DNA from: Acidobacteriota bacterium | GTDB lineage: Bacteria; Acidobacteriota; Terriglobia; Terriglobales; Acidobacteriaceae | Length of the DNA: 64,000 bases | NCBI GenBank assembly: GCA_018268755.1 | Contig: JAFDVW010000014.1 | Span: 1 to 64,000, forward strand | Direction: 5' to 3' | Part shown: positions 9,283-17,777 of the stretch, in pieces | How positions within the stretch are numbered: position 1 is the first letter of the stretch | Layout of the letters: each line of letters opens with the position of its first letter | The notes under the pieces: generated by a model | Seen by the model: the letters and a program-made list of their open reading frames with translations, nothing else | Told to the model about the DNA's origin: nothing | Databases searched by the model: none | Translations under genes and position numbers: made by a program

Positions 9283-12200
9283 CTAGCCGGCGGCCACAGT
9301 TTCCGGGGCGGCGAGAGAGTCGAGAACCCCCCGCAGAGCGCGCAAAACGTCTTCCGCCGGACCGTTCTTCAGGGGAAATTTTAAAGTGCCGTCGGGTGTA
9401 AACTGCGCGCCTTTTTGTGAGGAGACGAAGCGGGCCAGCTTCTCGGGATCGATGGTGGCGTTGGCGCGGAAGCGGACGCTCATCTGGTCGCGCTTGCGCT
9501 CGATGGCGGTGATGCCCACGCGCACGCAGAACAGCTTGAGCGCGGCGTACTCCAGAAGGTTGCGCACGGCCACCGGGGGTTCGCCGTAGCGGTCGCGGAG
9601 CTCGGAGTGCACGTCGTTCCACTGCGCGTCGGTCTGCACGCCGGCCACGCGCTTGTACATGCGCAGGCGCTGGTTTTCTTCCGCGATGTAGTCGCCGGGG
9701 ATGCGGATGTTGAGGCCGAGGTTGAGCTGGGTCTCGGCTTCTTCCGCCACCACTTCGCCCTTCAACTCACGGACAGCGTTGTCGAGCATGCTGGTGTAGA
9801 GCTCGAAGCCGACGGCCTCGATGTGCCCGCTTTGCTCGCCGCCCAGCAGATTGCCCGCGCCGCGCAGTTCGAGGTCCAAGGCGGCGATTTTGAAGCCGGC
9901 ACCGAGGTCGGAGAATTCTTTCAGCGCGGCCAAGCGGCGACGGGCGATGGGCGTCAGCTCCATTTCCGCGGGCACCATGAGATAGGCGTAAGCCCGGCGG
10001 TTGGAGCGCCCCACCCGGCCGCGCAGCTGGTAGAGCTCGGAGAGGCCCAGGCGGTCGGCGCGGTTGATGAGAATGGTGTTGCACAGGGGAATGTCGAGGC
10101 CGTTTTCGATGATGGTGGTGGCCACCAGAATGTCGCCTTCGTGATGCATGAATTTGAGCATCACTTTTTCCAGCTCGCCCTCCGACATCTGCCCGTGGCC
10201 GACCAGAATGCGCGCCCGGGGCACCAGCTCCTGCAATTTGGCGGCGATTTCCCAGATGGTCTCGACCCGGTTGTGCACGAAATAGACCTGCCCGCCGCGG
10301 TCCATCTCCTGCTCAATGGCGGTTTGAATAAGCTTGTTGTCCCAGCTGGCGACCACGGTCTGGATGGCCATGCGGTCCTTGGGCGGGGTCTCGATCACGC
10401 TCATGTCGCGCATGCCGACCAGCGACATGTGCAGGGTGCGCGGGATGGGCGTGGCCGACATGGTGAGCACGTCGACCTGCTGGCGCATCTGCTTGATGCG
10501 TTCCTTGTGGCGCACGCCGAAGCGTTGTTCTTCATCGACGATCAGCAGGCCCAGGTCGGGAAATTTGATGTCCTGGGAGAGAATGCGATGGGTGCCGATG
10601 AGGATGTCGATTTTGCCGGTTTCCACCTTCTGCAGAATTTCTTTCTGCTGCTTCGCATTGCGGAAGCGGCTGATCATCTCGATGGTGGTCGGGAAGGCGG
10701 CGAAGCGCCGCTTGAAGGTCTCGTAGTGCTGGAAGGCCAGTACCGTGGTCGGAGCCAGCACCGCGACCTGCTTGTTGTCATTGATGGCCTTGAAGGCCGC
10801 GCGCATGGCGACTTCGGTTTTGCCGTAGCCTACGTCGCCGCAGAGCAGGCGGTCCATGGGCTGGGTAGATTCCATGTCGCGCTTCACGTCGGCGATGGCG
10901 TATCCCTGGTCTTCGGTCTCGGTGTATTCGAAGGCGTCTTCGAATTCACGCATCCACTCGTTATCGGGCGTGAAGGCATGGCCCTGCGCGGCCTTACGCT
11001 GGGCATAAAGCTTGAGCAGCTCGTCGGCCATGTCTTTCATGGCCTTGCGGACGCGCGATTTGGTTTTCGTCCAGGCGGCGGTGCCCAGGTGGTTCAGCGC
11101 CGGACGCTGGCCTTCGGCCGAGCGGAATTTCTGCACCAGGTCGAGGCGGGTGAGCGGAACGTAGAGCCGGGCGCCCTCGGCGTATTCGAGGACCATGAAC
11201 TCCGCCGTGCCGTCGCCCTGGTTGATCTCCTTCAGCCCGTGATACTGGCCGATGCCGTGCTCGATGTGGACAACGTAATCTCCGACCTGCAGGTCGCGGA
11301 AGTCGGAGAGAAATGCCGAGGTCTTCGATTTGCTGCGCTGCGGACGGGAGACGACGCTCTCCGACTCATCGAAGAGATCGCGCGCGCCGAAAAGCACAAG
11401 ATTGGCCTCGGGCACGGCCACGCCGTCGGGCAGATAGGCCTTCACCAGCGTGGTGGTGATGACTTCCCCGGCGAAGTAGGCGGTCTCATCGGCGTAGCTC
11501 TCGCCGCTGCGGGTGCGCGAGCCCAGGCGGAAAGAAACCCCGTACTCGCTGAAGATGTCGGCCAGGCGCTCGACTTCGCCGGTGTTGGGCACAGCGATCA
11601 GGACGCGCTTGCCTTCCGAGAGCTGTTTCTTCACCTCTTCCAGCATGGCCGGGACGGCGCCATGAAAGCGCAGCGTGGGCTGAGTCAGGAAGCTGACGGA
11701 TTCCTGGCCCTCTTCAATGCCGAGATGTTCGATTTCCGCGCCAGGGAGCGCGGCGACCCGGGCCCACCACTCTTCCGGCGGAAGATATAAATCCGCCGGA
11801 CGCACTAGGTTGCCCACCCCGCTGCGCTCATGGGCTTCTTCAATGCGCGTCCACACGCGGTCAAATTCGCTTTGTACTGCCGCGGGTTCATCCACCAAGG
11901 TGAAGGCATGTGGCAGCAGGTCGAACAGGGTGTGCTCGGCGCCGGCCACGGGCGCGTAAAACTCCCAGCCGGGAAACACCGTGACGCCGCCGGCCCGCAC
12001 CGCCTGCTCGACAATTTCTTCCGCCCCGGTGATGCGCTTGCCGGAAAGCCGCACGTGGATGGCGCCCAGCAGTTCCTCGCTGACCGGGGTTTCCGTCAAC
12101 GGCAGCAGCAGGGCTTCATCCACCGGATCGGAGGAACGCTGCGTGCCGGGATCAAACTTGCGGATGGATTCCACCTCGTCGCCGAAAAATTCAATACGCA

Positions 12201-12807
12201 CCGGGCGGTCGGCTTCGGGCGAGTAGACGTCGAGCACCCCGCCGCGCAGGGCATATTCGCCGGGCATCTCGACCACATCCACGGCGTTGTAGCCGACGAC
12301 GTTGAGATGCGCGCGCAGGGCGTCGGTGTCGATGGTCTCACTGCGACGCACGGCGCGGGCCAGGCCGGAGTAATACTCGGCGGAGCGCAGACGCGAGGCC
12401 GTCGCCGCCACCGTGGAGAGGACGATGGAGGCGGCGCCGCTGGCAATCTTCCACAGCGCGGCAGCACGCTCCTCCTGGATTTCAGGATGCGGCGAAAGGT
12501 TCTGGAAGGGCAACACGTCGCGGGTGGGGAAGACCACCACGCTGTCGGGATCGAGCGCGCCGGTCAATTCTCCCAGGCTCTGCACCACGGGCGCCAGCTC
12601 CTCGGCGGTCTTGTTATCGGCGACCACCAGCACCAGCGGGCGTCCCATAGCCTTGCGCAACAGGACCAGCAAGAGCGCTTTGGCGGTGGGGGTGAGGCCG
12701 GAAACACGAATCCGCCCCGCGCCCTCTTTCAGATGGGAGGTGACGCGCGTAAAAGCGGGCAGGATTTCCACGTCCGCAAAGAGTTCACGGACAAAGGGAA
12801 GTAGCAT
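9283..12807 (-). CDS. mfd: transcription-repair coupling factor
   Basis: Large SF2 translocase (1174 residues) that removes stalled RNA polymerase at DNA lesions and recruits UvrA. In order: an N-terminal UvrB-like region (residues ~1-450), the RNA polymerase interacting CarD-like domain ([21 protein letters not shown] near 505-525), the helicase core with Walker [19 protein letters not shown] as the DExQ box, SATPIPRTL and [17 protein letters not shown], and the C-terminal D7 TRCF domain. The length is normal. ATG 12807 has a TAAAAT hexamer at 12822-12817, nine bases upstream, suggesting a very short or absent leader, although AGAAG could act as a weak binding site. Confidence 0.97.
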   Translation of the reverse strand: MLLPFVRELFADVEILPAFTRVTSHLKEGAGRIRVSGLTPTAKALLLVLLRKAMGRPLVLVVADNKTAEELAPVVQSLGELTGALDPDSVVVFPTRDVLPFQNLSPHPEIQEERAAALWKIASGAASIVLSTVAATASRLRSAEYYSGLARAVRRSETIDTDALRAHLNVVGYNAVDVVEMPGEYALRGGVLDVYSPEADRPVRIEFFGDEVESIRKFDPGTQRSSDPVDEALLLPLTETPVSEELLGAIHVRLSGKRITGAEEIVEQAVRAGGVTVFPGWEFYAPVAGAEHTLFDLLPHAFTLVDEPAAVQSEFDRVWTRIEEAHERSGVGNLVRPADLYLPPEEWWARVAALPGAEIEHLGIEEGQESVSFLTQPTLRFHGAVPAMLEEVKKQLSEGKRVLIAVPNTGEVERLADIFSEYGVSFRLGSRTRSGESYADETAYFAGEVITTTLVKAYLPDGVAVPEANLVLFGARDLFDESESVVSRPQRSKSKTSAFLSDFRDLQVGDYVVHIEHGIGQYHGLKEINQGDGTAEFMVLEYAEGARLYVPLTRLDLVQKFRSAEGQRPALNHLGTAAWTKTKSRVRKAMKDMADELLKLYAQRKAAQGHAFTPDNEWMREFEDAFEYTETEDQGYAIADVKRDMESTQPMDRLLCGDVGYGKTEVAMRAAFKAINDNKQVAVLAPTTVLAFQHYETFKRRFAAFPTTIEMISRFRNAKQQKEILQKVETGKIDILIGTHRILSQDIKFPDLGLLIVDEEQRFGVRHKERIKQMRQQVDVLTMSATPIPRTLHMSLVGMRDMSVIETPPKDRMAIQTVVASWDNKLIQTAIEQEMDRGGQVYFVHNRVETIWEIAAKLQELVPRARILVGHGQMSEGELEKVMLKFMHHEGDILVATTIIENGLDIPLCNTILINRADRLGLSELYQLRGRVGRSNRRAYAYLMVPAEMELTPIARRRLAALKEFSDLGAGFKIAALDLELRGAGNLLGGEQSGHIEAVGFELYTSMLDNAVRELKGEVVAEEAETQLNLGLNIRIPGDYIAEENQRLRMYKRVAGVQTDAQWNDVHSELRDRYGEPPVAVRNLLEYAALKLFCVRVGITAIERKRDQMSVRFRANATIDPEKLARFVSSQKGAQFTPDGTLKFPLKNGPAEDVLRALRGVLDSLAAPETVAAG

Positions 12808-12916
12808 TGCTTCTACATTTTACAGGAGTTTGGCAGAGGCGCGTAGGCTGCCTGAGATCATTCTTCATCTGGGCAACTTGGTGAGCCCAAAATGTTCGAT
12901 GGGCGCAATCTACCAC

Positions 12917-12940
12917 GCGGACAGGAGTGTCCGCGCCACA
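12917..12940. repeat. GCGGACAGGAGTGTCCGC palindrome
   Basis: A copy of the dispersed palindrome GCGGACAGGAGTGTCCGC followed by GCCACA. It lies between mfd and the IS1-like remnant. Confidence 0.75.
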
Positions 12941-13401
12941 TTATTCATTTTTCGGTCGTGTCTTAATAGCGGGTTGCTGGAAAAGTAGCTCATGGATGCT
13001 CCAAACATGGTCAGTTAGCCCTGCTTCTATAGCGGGCATCACTCTAAGGGAAGAATGAACGCGGCAGAAGTTGTAATGCAGAGCAACGGCAGATTTAAGG
13101 TTCGCTACCCTCTTGCTGTTTCGAGCAGGCGCATAATCGTATTGCGATTGAGGCCAGTAAGCCGTTCTGTGCTCCGAATCGAGCAACATTCAAGAATCCG
13201 TTGGAGAGCATACGCCGCCGGGTCGGGCTTAGGAAGCAGCGTCTCTCGCGTGAGTTTAATGTGCGGTTCACAGAAAGTGGAATTGCAGGAATTACAGCGC
13301 CAGCGCCGAATACGGCACTTAACGAAGTACCCGAATTTTCTAGTGTTGCTGTGGTTACCAATACGGCATGTCCCTGTATCCTTGTCTTTCTTGTAGGACA
13401 A
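12941..13401 (-). pseudogene. IS1-like transposase remnant with internal deletion
   Basis: Two frames together form a broken IS1-type transposase. The first (13401-13105) encodes an InsA-like zinc-ribbon, with Cys pairs in CRIGNHSN and RRWRCNSCNSTFC, followed by a helix-turn-helix (SIRSTERLTGLNRNTIMRLLE), and then stops. The second frame, from about 13125 down to 12941, encodes the typical C-terminus NLKSAVALHYNFCRVHSSL...EAGLTDHVWSIHELL. The DDE catalytic core between them is missing and the two halves are out of frame, so this copy cannot transpose. The junction lies near 13110-13125. Confidence 0.78.
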
Positions 13402-13494
13402 GCCGATAATGAAGTTGCGTTGGCATTGCGGTTCACCCCGTGTGCTGATCTGGCCCCGAACCGGTTAGCGCCGGGACTGGGGCCTTTATTAAGT

Positions 13495-13570
13495 TGGTGG
13501 ACGCGGCCCGATTTGGACAGGCATCTCGCAGTTTTGCAGACCGGCGCTCTACCGATTGAGCTACGCGCCC
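13495..13570 (-). tRNA. tRNA-Cys(GCA)-like gene with unusual features
   Basis: A cloverleaf can be drawn on the minus strand: acceptor GGGCGCG/CGCGTCC, U8-A9, D-arm GCTC...GAGC, anticodon loop CTGCAAA (anticodon GCA, cysteine), T-arm GCCTG/CGGGC, and an encoded CCA end at 13497-13495. Three points are odd. Position 73 is A, whereas cysteine tRNAs normally carry U73, a key identity base. The 27-43 pair is C-C. The T-loop reads TCCAAAT with C at position 55 rather than T. It could be a decaying copy or a divergent functional tRNA. A GGCCCC...GGGGCC hairpin follows the 3' end. Confidence 0.7.
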
Positions 13571-13683
13571 ACATAGAGGGCATTCGAGGGTTAGCGCCCA
13601 AGAATGCCCTTCGCTTATTTACTCTTTGGTGGCGGTCTAGTCGCCATAACATTTCTCCTTTCGTTTGAATTGAATGCACAAAG

Positions 13684-14193
13684 TCATTTCTTTCTGCGCC
13701 GATTAGGGAACAATCTATCGGGAGGGTCCGCGACCGCAGTTCTTTCAGCGGCCAATTGCTCCAAGAGAGTTATGCGTCGGCAATATATTGTTTGCCCACT
13801 TTCCGAGGTCTTGGATTCAATGCGCCTATCGACAGCGGGCATTCTCTTCAAGGTAGTGCCGATAGAAGCGAGCGGATTAGCCCGATACTTAGTAAGGTCA
13901 AATCCCATTTCATTCAAGTGATCGCGTACTTGAGAGGGCGTCAACCACTGGCCTTTGTGTTGACTAAAGACCAGTTTGATCGCATTAACAAGGCCTCCGG
14001 TGTGCTCTTCGATTATTTCGATTTCTTTCTGAAACACATCTTGTTTTTCGGCGGGCAACAACGGAAACGTTGCAAGCATGAGTTCCCGCAGTTTTGTTAT
14101 TTCGACATCAATGGCGTCGCGTTCACGCGACAGATCAGCCATGCGCTGTACGTATTTCGCAAAAATTTCGTAGTAGTTGATCGCCGGGGTCAT
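13684..14193 (-). CDS. hypothetical protein with predicted winged-helix C-terminal half
   Basis: About 169 residues, unknown function. The first 70 residues are helical and probably coiled (YYEIFAKYVQRMADLSRERD, then DVEITKLRELMLATFP). The middle looks like a winged helix: LVFSQHKGQWLTPSQVRDHL, then GFDLTKYRANPLASIGTTLKRM, a layout seen in small DNA-binding proteins. The C-terminus is basic (LFPNRRRKK). ATG 14193 is preferred to TTG 14202. A promoter with a palindrome in its spacer lies immediately upstream, which would suit autoregulation. Located next to a tRNA-like gene and an IS remnant, so possibly acquired. Confidence 0.6.
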   Translation of the reverse strand: MTPAINYYEIFAKYVQRMADLSRERDAIDVEITKLRELMLATFPLLPAEKQDVFQKEIEIIEEHTGGLVNAIKLVFSQHKGQWLTPSQVRDHLNEMGFDLTKYRANPLASIGTTLKRMPAVDRRIESKTSESGQTIYCRRITLLEQLAAERTAVADPPDRLFPNRRRKK

Positions 14194-14201
14194 TTCCAGC
14201 A

Positions 14202-14230
14202 ACTATAAGACAAATGTCTTACAATGTAAA
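14202..14230 (-). promoter_or_regulatory. promoter with palindromic operator
   Basis: On the minus strand TTTACA (-35) and TATAGT (-10, 14207-14202) are separated by 17 bases. The spacer and -10 edge are covered by the palindrome TAAGACATTTGTCTTA (14221-14206; 7-base arms, 2-base centre), and a second palindrome TTACATTGTAA (14229-14219) overlaps the -35. The -10 lies eight bases before ATG 14193. GACANNTGTC-type sites are typical of BlaI/CopY-like and other small winged-helix repressors. The layout is seen; the binder is not identified. Confidence 0.6.
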
Positions 14231-14291
14231 GCGTAGAATAAAAGACAATGTGACCGGATGGAATGTCGTGATCTCTTTTTTCTTCAATCCA

Positions 14292-15173
14292 TCATCCGCG
14301 CAGGAGCGGGCGGGTCAGGCAGGTGGGGCCGCCGGAGCCATTGACGCACAGCTCGGAGCCGGGGAAGGTGCGGACATCGAATCCGGCCTGGCGCAGGCGC
14401 GCATTGGTCTGCTTGTTCTCTGCAATGGCGAGCAGGCGCTGCTTACCCAGAGCGAGCACGTTGCAAGCCAGCGTATCGCGCTCGGCGGCGTCGATTTCGA
14501 TAAAACGATAGCCCCGCGACTTGAGCAATTCCACGGTTTCGACGGCCAGCCAGGGCAAATCGACCAGCGCAGTTTTCTCATCGAGCAGGCTGATCAGCGA
14601 CATCAGGTGCAGGCATTCCGCAGGACCGGCGCCATAAGGCAGCGGCGCGGCGATCACCTCCACGCCGTGTGGAGCAAGCAAAGCGCGCATCTGCGCAATG
14701 CCGGCGGCGTTGGTACGGTAGCCGTGCCCGATGAGCAGAGTTTTGGCGTCGAGCCAAAGAATGTCCCCGGCTTCGGTAGTGCCGGGAGCTTGCACCTCGC
14801 CGAGCACGGGGATGCCCAGAGCGTCATAAAGCACGCGATGCACTTTAGCTTCCGGCGCACGATTGGGCTTGCCCGGATTCATGAGGATGAGGCCGAAGTC
14901 GGTGGCGAGCGAAGAATCGTGGGTATAGACGGCATCGAGCGTAAGCGCGGCCGAGGCGGGAAGATGCAGGACTTCCGCGCCGCACGCGTCGAGCGCATGG
15001 CAAAGGGCGTCGTGCTGCGATTGCGCGGCGGGAAAATCCGGCGCGTGGCGGAAACCGAGCTTCTGCCAGTTGTCTCCCAGGGCCCAGCCCGCGGTGCGCG
15101 GCGAGCAGACCAGCACGCGCTGCAAGGGGCCGACCATGGAGTGTCCGTTGATGGATCGCGAGGCCGCCAGCAT
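14292..15173 (-). CDS. DDAH/amidinotransferase-family (pentein) hydrolase
   Basis: Member of the guanidino-group-modifying pentein superfamily, most like dimethylarginine dimethylaminohydrolase or citrulline-forming hydrolases. Visible catalytic elements: the acidic pair in GTTEAGDILWLDAKTLLIG, the histidine in PAECLHLMSLISLLD, and the nucleophilic cysteine in the C-terminal GGPTCLTRPLL. About 293 residues. Substrate (methylarginine, arginine or another guanidine) cannot be assigned. The start is uncertain: ATG 15173 (MLAASRSINGHSMVGPLQRV) gives a longer N-terminus, ATG 15136 (MVGPLQRVLV) a compact one with a weak GGA upstream. No operon partner. Confidence 0.82.
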   Translation of the reverse strand: MLAASRSINGHSMVGPLQRVLVCSPRTAGWALGDNWQKLGFRHAPDFPAAQSQHDALCHALDACGAEVLHLPASAALTLDAVYTHDSSLATDFGLILMNPGKPNRAPEAKVHRVLYDALGIPVLGEVQAPGTTEAGDILWLDAKTLLIGHGYRTNAAGIAQMRALLAPHGVEVIAAPLPYGAGPAECLHLMSLISLLDEKTALVDLPWLAVETVELLKSRGYRFIEIDAAERDTLACNVLALGKQRLLAIAENKQTNARLRQAGFDVRTFPGSELCVNGSGGPTCLTRPLLRG

Positions 15174-15259
15174 GAGGGATGAGTGTAAATCGAGGAGAGG
15201 ATGGGGGCAATGTGGCGAATTCCCGGCGGGTTGGCCCACGCTAACTTTTTCTATACTCT

Positions 15260-15403
15260 GGGTGCCCCGTCCAAGCTCCGCTTGGGCGGGAATTTCAGAT
15301 ACTCGCGCGCCAAAATTCTTTTGATCTGGAGTAGTTCGAAAAGTGCAGTCACTATTCCCATCCTAAATTTCGCACAGAACGCGAAATTTAGAATGGGGCA
15401 CCC
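15260..15403. repeat. inverted-repeat element with long internal hairpin
   Basis: The element is bounded by GGGTGCCCC (15260-15268) and GGGGCACCC (15395-15403), perfect inverted ends about 144 bases apart. Inside is a perfect 11-base hairpin, CTAAATTTCGC (15363-15373) and GCGAAATTTAG (15381-15391), with a 7-base loop. The motif CGCACAGAACGCGAA recurs near 16675-16689. It looks like a small non-autonomous mobile or REP-type element. No protein is encoded. Confidence 0.6.
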
Positions 15404-15440
15404 GGCATACAATTACATATTGATCGGGCGAAAGGGGAAA

Positions 15441-15803
15441 ATGACAAGATGGGTTCTGTTGGTGTTGCTATTCGTTGCCCTTCAATCAATGGGCTGTTCC
15501 AATGTCATTGTGCCAACGCGTCCCGGAAGCGTTCCTATGTCAGCAATCTGGTCCGGCGGCGCCGATGGAGGCGCGTGGTACGACTGTTCTTTCAAAGCTG
15601 AAGAATCCACCAATCTGTGTGCCATTTACTCAGACAATGGTGCGCTGTGGTTCAAAGCCAAATATGAATTGAGAGACCTTCACCGCCCCCTGATAAAGGA
15701 GGAGTTCGTCCATCCGTGGATAGATCACATCCCCGACGCGAGAGAAATTCATCTGGATGGCGGCAAGACTCTCGTTGCTGTCGAAGTCCTGTACCACAAG
15801 TAA
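15441..15803 (+). CDS. small lipoprotein, function unknown
   Basis: A 120-residue predicted lipoprotein. The N-terminus MTRWVLLVLLFVALQSMGC has a hydrophobic signal and a lipobox ending at Cys19, so it should be lipidated and anchored in the envelope. The mature part (SNVIVPTRPGSVPMSAIWSG...) has two further cysteines and aromatic residues and shows no domain I recognise. ATG 15441 is preceded by AAAGGGGAAA, a good ribosome binding site. It lies between two inverted-repeat elements, and the second begins eight bases after the stop codon. Confidence 0.7.
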   Translation: MTRWVLLVLLFVALQSMGCSNVIVPTRPGSVPMSAIWSGGADGGAWYDCSFKAEESTNLCAIYSDNGALWFKAKYELRDLHRPLIKEEFVHPWIDHIPDAREIHLDGGKTLVAVEVLYHK

Positions 15804-15810
15804 GGTCGGG

Positions 15811-15920
15811 GGGATGGCGCACCCTTCGCCCCGAGTATAGACTACTGGATCAAAAGGTTACGGCACCCCGCGTGATTCAGGTCGAATGATGATGAACAAA
15901 GTTCAAAGGGTGCGCCACCC
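15811..15920. repeat. inverted-repeat element B, full copy
   Basis: Complete copy of a ~110-base element with inverted ends: left GGGATGGCGCACCCTTCG, right AAAGGGTGCGCCACCC (TGGCGCACCCTT in perfect inverted pairing). The interior contains CCCGAGTATAGACTACTGG and GGCACCCCGCGTGATTCAGG. Related copies are at 16399-16440 (left part only), 16731-16755 (right end only) and 17778-17868 (nearly complete). Confidence 0.72.
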
Positions 15921-15958
15921 GTCCAATGTGGCGAATTCCCGGCGCGTGCCACCCCGCC

Positions 15959-16390
15959 CTAGCTAGACCTCGGCATGGCACTGGGCATAACCGCCCAGAA
16001 TGGAATCGCGTACACGAGCAAGGCAACGGCTAGCGCACGGCCCCCCATGTGAGCAAAACTGAAGCCTGCTCCCCAAAATGCCCACACGCACAACAATAAG
16101 CAGAACGCTGCATAGGCAACCACAAGTCGACCACGAGTTCTGGCTATTAAGCCAACGATTACACCGATCACTGCGAAGAGGATCAAATTCGTACCAATCG
16201 TAATAGCAAGAGCAGCCCGTGCTCCAACATTAGTCTCAATAACGCCCAGGGATTGAGTAGGCCAGAGCAGGAACACGAAATCGCTAACAAAGTTCTCTAT
16301 TCGCGACGGATGGCGCGCCGCGTTCCACACCAGTGGTCCTAGAAGACCAGTTCCTGCAAACACAAGAAGAGATTTTAGAGTTCTGCTCAC
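15959..16390 (-). CDS. hypothetical membrane protein
   Basis: Predicted inner-membrane protein of about 143 residues if it starts at GTG 16390 (MSRTLKSLLVFAGTGLLGPLVW). It has four hydrophobic segments: residues ~5-22, ~35-50, ~62-90 (ALAITIGTNLILFAVIGVIVGLIA) and ~95-140. No domain recognised. A longer frame from 16495 would run through a copy of repeat element B, so I treat that extension as non-coding. The repeat sits immediately 5' of the proposed start, so the original N-terminus or promoter may have been displaced. Confidence 0.55.
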   Translation of the reverse strand: MSRTLKSLLVFAGTGLLGPLVWNAARHPSRIENFVSDFVFLLWPTQSLGVIETNVGARAALAITIGTNLILFAVIGVIVGLIARTRGRLVVAYAAFCLLLCVWAFWGAGFSFAHMGGRALAVALLVYAIPFWAVMPSAMPRSS

Positions 16391-16398
16391 GGATTCGG

Positions 16399-16480
16399 CG
16401 GATGGCGCACCCTTCGCCCCGAGTATAGACCACTGGATCAAGGGGCGAGGGTGCCCTTCGCGTTTCTTTGCGAAGGGTGT
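16399..16480. repeat. element B left half plus hairpin
   Basis: GATGGCGCACCCTTCGCCCC and GAGTATAGACCACTGGATCA match element B, but from about 16441 the sequence departs into GGGTGCCCTTCGC...GCGAAGGG (about 16450-16478), an 8-base hairpin. This looks like a rearranged or composite copy. Confidence 0.6.
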
Positions 16481-16495
16481 TCTAATCACGTCCAC

Positions 16496-16823
16496 TTAGG
16501 ACGCGGTTAGTATCTCTGACTCTGCCGTTCTCCATTCCGTCGCCATGCTAGTGATACAGATGAATAGGTCACGGAGAGCTCTACACCGGAACGATGCGGG
16601 GGCGGTAGTACGAAGGGTGGAGAATTTGTCTATCGGTTAAGGAGTGGGGAGGTATATCAACTGGCCTACCCCTCCGCACAGAACGCGAAAGGGCTGGGCA
16701 CCCTCAAGATTTAGATTTATGGATGAGAAAGAAAGTTCAAAGGGTGCGCCACCTGCCCCGCGCCCTTCGGTGCGGCTCGCCTCTCACAAATGGCAGCTAA
16801 AGAAAATTTCACTCGGTCGGGAG
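16496..16823. other. intergenic stretch with repeat fragments only
   Basis: No gene is supported here. The stretch contains CGCACAGAACGCGAA (shared with the 15260-15403 element), a GGGCACCC fragment, and at 16731-16755 the right end of element B (AAGTTCAAAGGGTGCGCC). Both strands have only short frames without a convincing start. Confidence 0.5.
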
Positions 16824-16824
16824 G

Positions 16825-17157
16825 CTAATGTTTGGCCGGGTTGCCAGCGGATGCATCTGCTGTGCCGGTGTCTTTCGCCCTAAGCCGACGAATCACCATG
16901 TCGGTTGCTCGACTCAATAGATACCACCACAGAGTCCCCACGACGGTCGCCCATACTCCAGCGAGCACACCGTGTTGCGAAAAAGCCAATCCCATCGTCA
17001 CCATCGACACGGGTATGTCAGCTATGGTTACCAGGCTCCAGAGTATCCCTAGAAACTGTAAACTCGACACAACGTAGCCCAATAGGGCAATCAGACAAAT
17101 TGCCAGATGGATAAACGGTGGCCAGTAAAACCAGTGGAGACGTCCGATGCGCTGCAT
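16825..17157 (-). CDS. small hypothetical membrane protein
   Basis: About 110 residues with three or four membrane segments (FIHLAICLIALLGYVVSSL, FLGILWSLVTIADIPVSMV, VLAGVWATVVGTLWWYLL) and a basic, hydrophilic C-terminus. ATG 17157 (MQRIGRLHWFYWPPF) is preceded by GGAGGGG at ideal spacing, so I prefer it to the longer frame from 17241. Function unknown. Same strand and close spacing as the next two small membrane proteins. Confidence 0.62.
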   Translation of the reverse strand: MQRIGRLHWFYWPPFIHLAICLIALLGYVVSSLQFLGILWSLVTIADIPVSMVTMGLAFSQHGVLAGVWATVVGTLWWYLLSRATDMVIRRLRAKDTGTADASAGNPAKH

Positions 17158-17186
17158 ACTCCCCTCCAAACACCAGCACCAGATCA

Positions 17187-17459
17187 TCAACTCAATCGTA
17201 TTGAAAATACGATTAAGGAGGTCGGAACCAGAAGAACGCAAGCCAAAATCGCTTGCAAACGAGTCACAGGGCTCATTAGGTCACGGATGATGTATATTAC
17301 CGAAGCGAGCATGACGACTGGAACTACCGCCAGAAGGACAGCATTGCTCGGACTTCCCCATCCGCAGCATCCGACCTTTTTCCAGCTAGCCAGGAAGTAG
17401 AGAGCAATCAGCAAGAGATTGAAAGAAGCAAGGATCAAGGAAATTGCGAGCTTTTTCAT
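17187..17459 (-). CDS. small hypothetical membrane protein
   Basis: 90 residues with three predicted membrane segments: residues 4-24 (LAISLILASFNLLLIALYFL), 41-60 (AVLLAVVPVVMLASVIYII) and 68-87. A CC pair follows the first helix. ATG 17459 has AGGAG nine bases upstream. No recognised family. Lies 29 bases upstream of the 16825-17157 gene in the same direction, so the two are probably cotranscribed. Confidence 0.62.
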   Translation of the reverse strand: MKKLAISLILASFNLLLIALYFLASWKKVGCCGWGSPSNAVLLAVVPVVMLASVIYIIRDLMSPVTRLQAILACVLLVPTSLIVFSIRLS

Positions 17460-17480
17460 CGAGCTCCTATTTTTTACATT

Positions 17481-17750
17481 TTACGGCCACCCGCCCCATT
17501 CATAGTCGCGACCATTGCTTGTGTCACTGAGGCGCTGTGTCAAGCCAGACAGATCCTTTCGATACAGCCAAACATCCACGAGGGCGATTACGAAAACTGG
17601 CACTAGATAAAACACGAGTCCAGTTGTGACGTGCTCAGAGGGCACCAGGCTCTTATCCTTCCAGATGCCCGAAACCCCTGCTCCGAAGGTAACTAGGTAG
17701 TATGCACAATTGACGACTGCGCCTGCTTTCGACCATGTCGCTTCAAGCAC
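17481..17750 (-). CDS. hypothetical membrane protein, possibly 5'-truncated
   Basis: About 89 residues from GTG 17750, with two membrane segments (AVVNCAYYLVTFGAGVSGIW and LVFYLVPVFVIALVDVWLY). The frame stays open upstream (VAALTIGIVLEATWSKAG), but element B begins at about 17778. The original N-terminus was therefore probably lost to the repeat. No ribosome binding site is seen. It may be a remnant. Confidence 0.45.
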   Translation of the reverse strand: MLEATWSKAGAVVNCAYYLVTFGAGVSGIWKDKSLVPSEHVTTGLVFYLVPVFVIALVDVWLYRKDLSGLTQRLSDTSNGRDYEWGGWP

Positions 17751-17777
17751 GATACCGATCGTCAGTGCTGCAACGGG

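Noticed and set aside
9607..11790. 727-codon open frame on the plus strand
   Set aside because: It lies wholly antisense to mfd, is rich in His/Gly/Gln typical of reverse-frame reading of high-GC genes, and has no domain or ribosome binding site.
13201..13668. 155-codon plus-strand frame
   Set aside because: It runs antisense through the tRNA-Cys-like gene and the IS1-like remnant; its middle is a typical spurious tRNA translation.
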